A stretch of DNA of 64,000 nt from CAZJBS01 sp964544475 (lineage in GTDB: Bacteria > CLD3 > SB21): the NCBI GenBank assembly GCA_964544475.1, contig CAZJBS010000002.1, positions 124,001 to 188,000 on the forward strand, written 5' to 3'. Shown here piece after piece: positions 63,101 through 64,000 of this stretch. The notes beneath the pieces were generated by a model that saw only the letters and a program-made list of their open reading frames with translations, was not told the origin of the DNA and did not search any database. A program made the translations under genes and the position numbers. The first letter of the stretch is position 1, and every line of letters begins with the position of its first letter.

Positions 63101-64000
63101 GTGAGCGTTCATGATACCGGTATCGGAATTGCCGCCGATCAATTGCCGTTCATCTTCGATCGTTTTTCACAAGGGCATGCCGCCGACACGCGCCGCTACG
63201 AGGGGACGGGCGTTGGTTTGGCGCTGGTGAAAGAACTGGTTGACCTGCACCACGGGCGTATTCGCGTACAGAGTCAACCGGGCGTCGGGACGGAGTTTGA
63301 CGTCACCTTTCCGAGGGGAAACGGCCACCCGCCGCCTCATGAGATTCTGAAACACGATATTGACACCGAACACGGGGCCCTGCACCTGGACATCGAAGCC
63401 GCCGGACTGCGAGATACGGCCGTTCAACCGGCCTCGGTGCCGGGCGTCATTCACGGCGCCTCAGATGAGGAGACCATCGTGCTGGTTGTGGAAGACAACC
63501 CGGATGTTCGTTCCTACATCAGCGGTTATCTCAAGGAGCAATTCAAAGTGCTGGAGGCACAGGACGGTGCGAGCGGACTGGAACTGGCTGTCGAACAACT
63601 GCCCGACCTTGTCATCAGCGACGTGATGATGCCGGAGATGGACGGTTACGGATTGACCTCCAGGTTGAAATCGAGCCCTCTGACCAGCCACATTCCCGTC
63701 ATGCTTCTGACCGCAAAGGCTTCGGAGGATGCGCGGATCGAGGGTCTGGAAACCGGAGCCGACGACTACATTACAAAACCGTTCAACGGCAGGGAACTGC
63801 AGGCACGGGCGAAAAACCTTATCGCAACGAGGAAATCACTCCGGGAGAAATACCGGAAGCAGTTTCTCCTCGGATCCGTCGTCGCCGGTCTCCGTTCGGC
63901 CGATGAGGAGTTCCTCACCCGACTTCGCGATGTGGTGGAAAAAGAATTGTCGGATCCCGGCTTCACGGTGGAGCGTCTGAGGGAACGGTTTGCGATGAGC
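60185..64000 (+). CDS. Hybrid two-component sensor-regulator with beta-propeller (HTCS-like), 3' end cut
   Basis: ATG 60185, preceded by GAGG, opens a frame of 1272 codons that is still open at the window edge. The order is signal peptide (IAWLLVLPSLAIAQ), then a periplasmic two-bladed-type propeller region of Reg_prop repeats (about 25-650; for example GLANEVVWGLFIDGRGWLWTA split over repeats). A Y_Y_Y domain follows (about 665-745), one transmembrane helix (about 752-772), a coiled coil, HisKA with H826 (ISHEFRTPL), HATPase_c (DTGIGI, GTGVGLAL) and a receiver with D1146 (SDVMMPEMDG). The last residues (GFTVERLRERFAMS) begin an AraC-type helix-turn-helix. It would sense an outside ligand, typically a glycan in Bacteroidota, and regulate genes directly. 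Confidence 0.93.
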   Translation, partial: MLRPALRIAWLLVLPSLAIAQDPSPDKGLPLIKHYATKDYRAGPQNWAVVTDPRGVLYAGNTQGVLEFDGVSWRLIPVSNGSIVRSLAWDSLGLMYVGAQGEMGFLAPDSIGNLRYRSLLSQVKEADRTFTDVWTTISTPVGVFFGSYTHMFRWDGRRMHVWKSRTRFRQASWVNQRLYVQEEGTGLLRLTGDSLVLVPDGHKLATSKVYAILQMDSLVLIGTRERGLFAFSGQRIDPFPTEADDFLSRNELYCGASADHETVALGTKRGGIVLVRRDGRISSIMDKASGLANEVVWGLFIDGRGWLWTALNMGICRVNLRGPLSVFDERKGLTNNTVQSVIRHQGVLYIAQGHEVLYLSGDSTGRVFSSSFQNVSGIKDICWDFLSMRDQLLGASIKGVHAISGRRSRIIHSYASRVFHRSRQDTDRVYLGLFKGLASLRWQDGRFVDEGTVEGLEDEVLGIAETAAGDLWLTTRHRGVVRLRFAGRPSQPAIDRFDTSNGLPMSFAPMVSSVGDRVVFATDLGIMRFDEAANRFAYDSTFGPFLADGSRWVFVVREDLSGHVWIESGDDKAIETGIAERQEDGRYLWNPQPFKGLSDFEVYSVFFDGDSVAWLGGSSGRLFRYDRRIRANYSMDSPVLIRRVTTRNDSLLFAGYAVSGSSNRPSTLPYRMNGLRFEYAAPFLDQEWKNVYQYRLDGFEDSWSDWTEESKAVYTNIPEGNYTFRVRSRNIYGGVSAEDAYAFEVLAPWFRTWWAYALYVLLLGGLVFGVVRLRLTHLEKEKRRLEGIVRERVREIEEKNTQLATQAEKLQEMDRIKSRFFANISHEFRTPLTLIMAPIGDLLAKARPGEPTEGLKTAMRNAKKLLRLINELLDLAKLESGRMEVRASRLSLAPFLRAIVHSFSSLAETRQIHLQMEAERDVDLFLDRQKAETIFFNLIANAFKFTPDQGYITVRVNSLPPEGTQFPEGAVEVSVHDTGIGIAADQLPFIFDRFSQGHAADTRRYEGTGVGLALVKELVDLHHGRIRVQSQPGVGTEFDVTFPRGNGHPPPHEILKHDIDTEHGALHLDIEAAGLRDTAVQPASVPGVIHGASDEETIVLVVEDNPDVRSYISGYLKEQFKVLEAQDGASGLELAVEQLPDLVISDVMMPEMDGYGLTSRLKSSPLTSHIPVMLLTAKASEDARIEGLETGADDYITKPFNGRELQARAKNLIATRKSLREKYRKQFLLGSVVAGLRSADEEFLTRLRDVVEKELSDPGFTVERLRERFAMS

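Overview
The window looks like a chromosomal segment from a Gram-negative, diderm bacterium of the FCB superphylum (Bacteroidota/Ignavibacteria/Calditrichota/KSB1/Zixibacteria type). The main reasons are four Omp28-like secreted proteins, three of which (plus one further small protein) end in a YPNPFNP-type type IX secretion (T9SS) sorting domain, a DUF6029-like outer-membrane barrel, many lipoproteins with lipoboxes, and a one-protein hybrid two-component regulator with a periplasmic beta-propeller. A complete rrn operon is present and would place the organism directly, but I cannot run a 16S search. Ribosome-binding sites of the AGGAG type precede many genes and match the CCTCC end of the 16S. 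One run of 100 Ns marks a scaffold join, so this is probably a draft or metagenome assembly.

Layout. 1-4.4 kb (+): end of an unknown gene, a SugE/Gdx-type small exporter, a SulP permease with STAS domain, a short Rho factor, a GNAT acetyltransferase and a SUI1/YciH protein, closed by a bidirectional terminator. 4.5-11.3 kb (-): a four-gene operon in which three exported proteins carry one, two and three LPP20-like modules and the fourth is an exported TPR-CHAT (caspase-like) protease; this is the best candidate here for an undescribed envelope system. 11.5-14.6 kb (+): three translationally coupled genes (GNAT-like acyltransferase, NAD-dependent reductase/epimerase, Aur1-like PAP2), possibly sphingolipid-type lipid synthesis. 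14.7-17.7 kb: a thiolase, a cytosolic HtrA-like protease with two zinc ribbons, a small unknown, and a di-heme cytochrome lipoprotein.

17.7-30.3 kb (-) is a long housekeeping and regulatory run transcribed as rel, MBL hydrolase, TPR lipoprotein, rlpA, xer recombinase, hpf, Ser/Thr kinase, rlmD, sigma54 activator and pseudouridine synthase, with several overlaps and one intrinsic terminator after hpf. 30.5-37.1 kb (+): glmS with a terminator, an AhpD-like protein, and an RND efflux adaptor and pump. 37.2-47 kb: a cluster of secreted Omp28/T9SS proteins, a TlpA-like thioredoxin and an outer-membrane barrel. 47-53.7 kb: hemW, a HEAT-repeat cyclophilin lipoprotein, a small lipoprotein, an NTF2-like protein, a NYN-domain protein and fmt.

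53.7-60 kb is the rrn operon: tandem promoters, boxA, 16S, tRNA-Ile(GAT), tRNA-Ala(TGC), 23S, 5S, terminator. The 23S gene is interrupted at the position equivalent to E. coli 1931 by a 637-nt group I intron encoding a LAGLIDADG homing endonuclease; P1, P3, P4, P6, P7 and P8 can be read by eye, and the endonuclease reading frame runs into the intron core. The spacer after tRNA-Ala holds broken copies of the tRNA 3' end. From 60.2 kb to the edge runs a very large hybrid sensor kinase/regulator gene that is cut by the window end.
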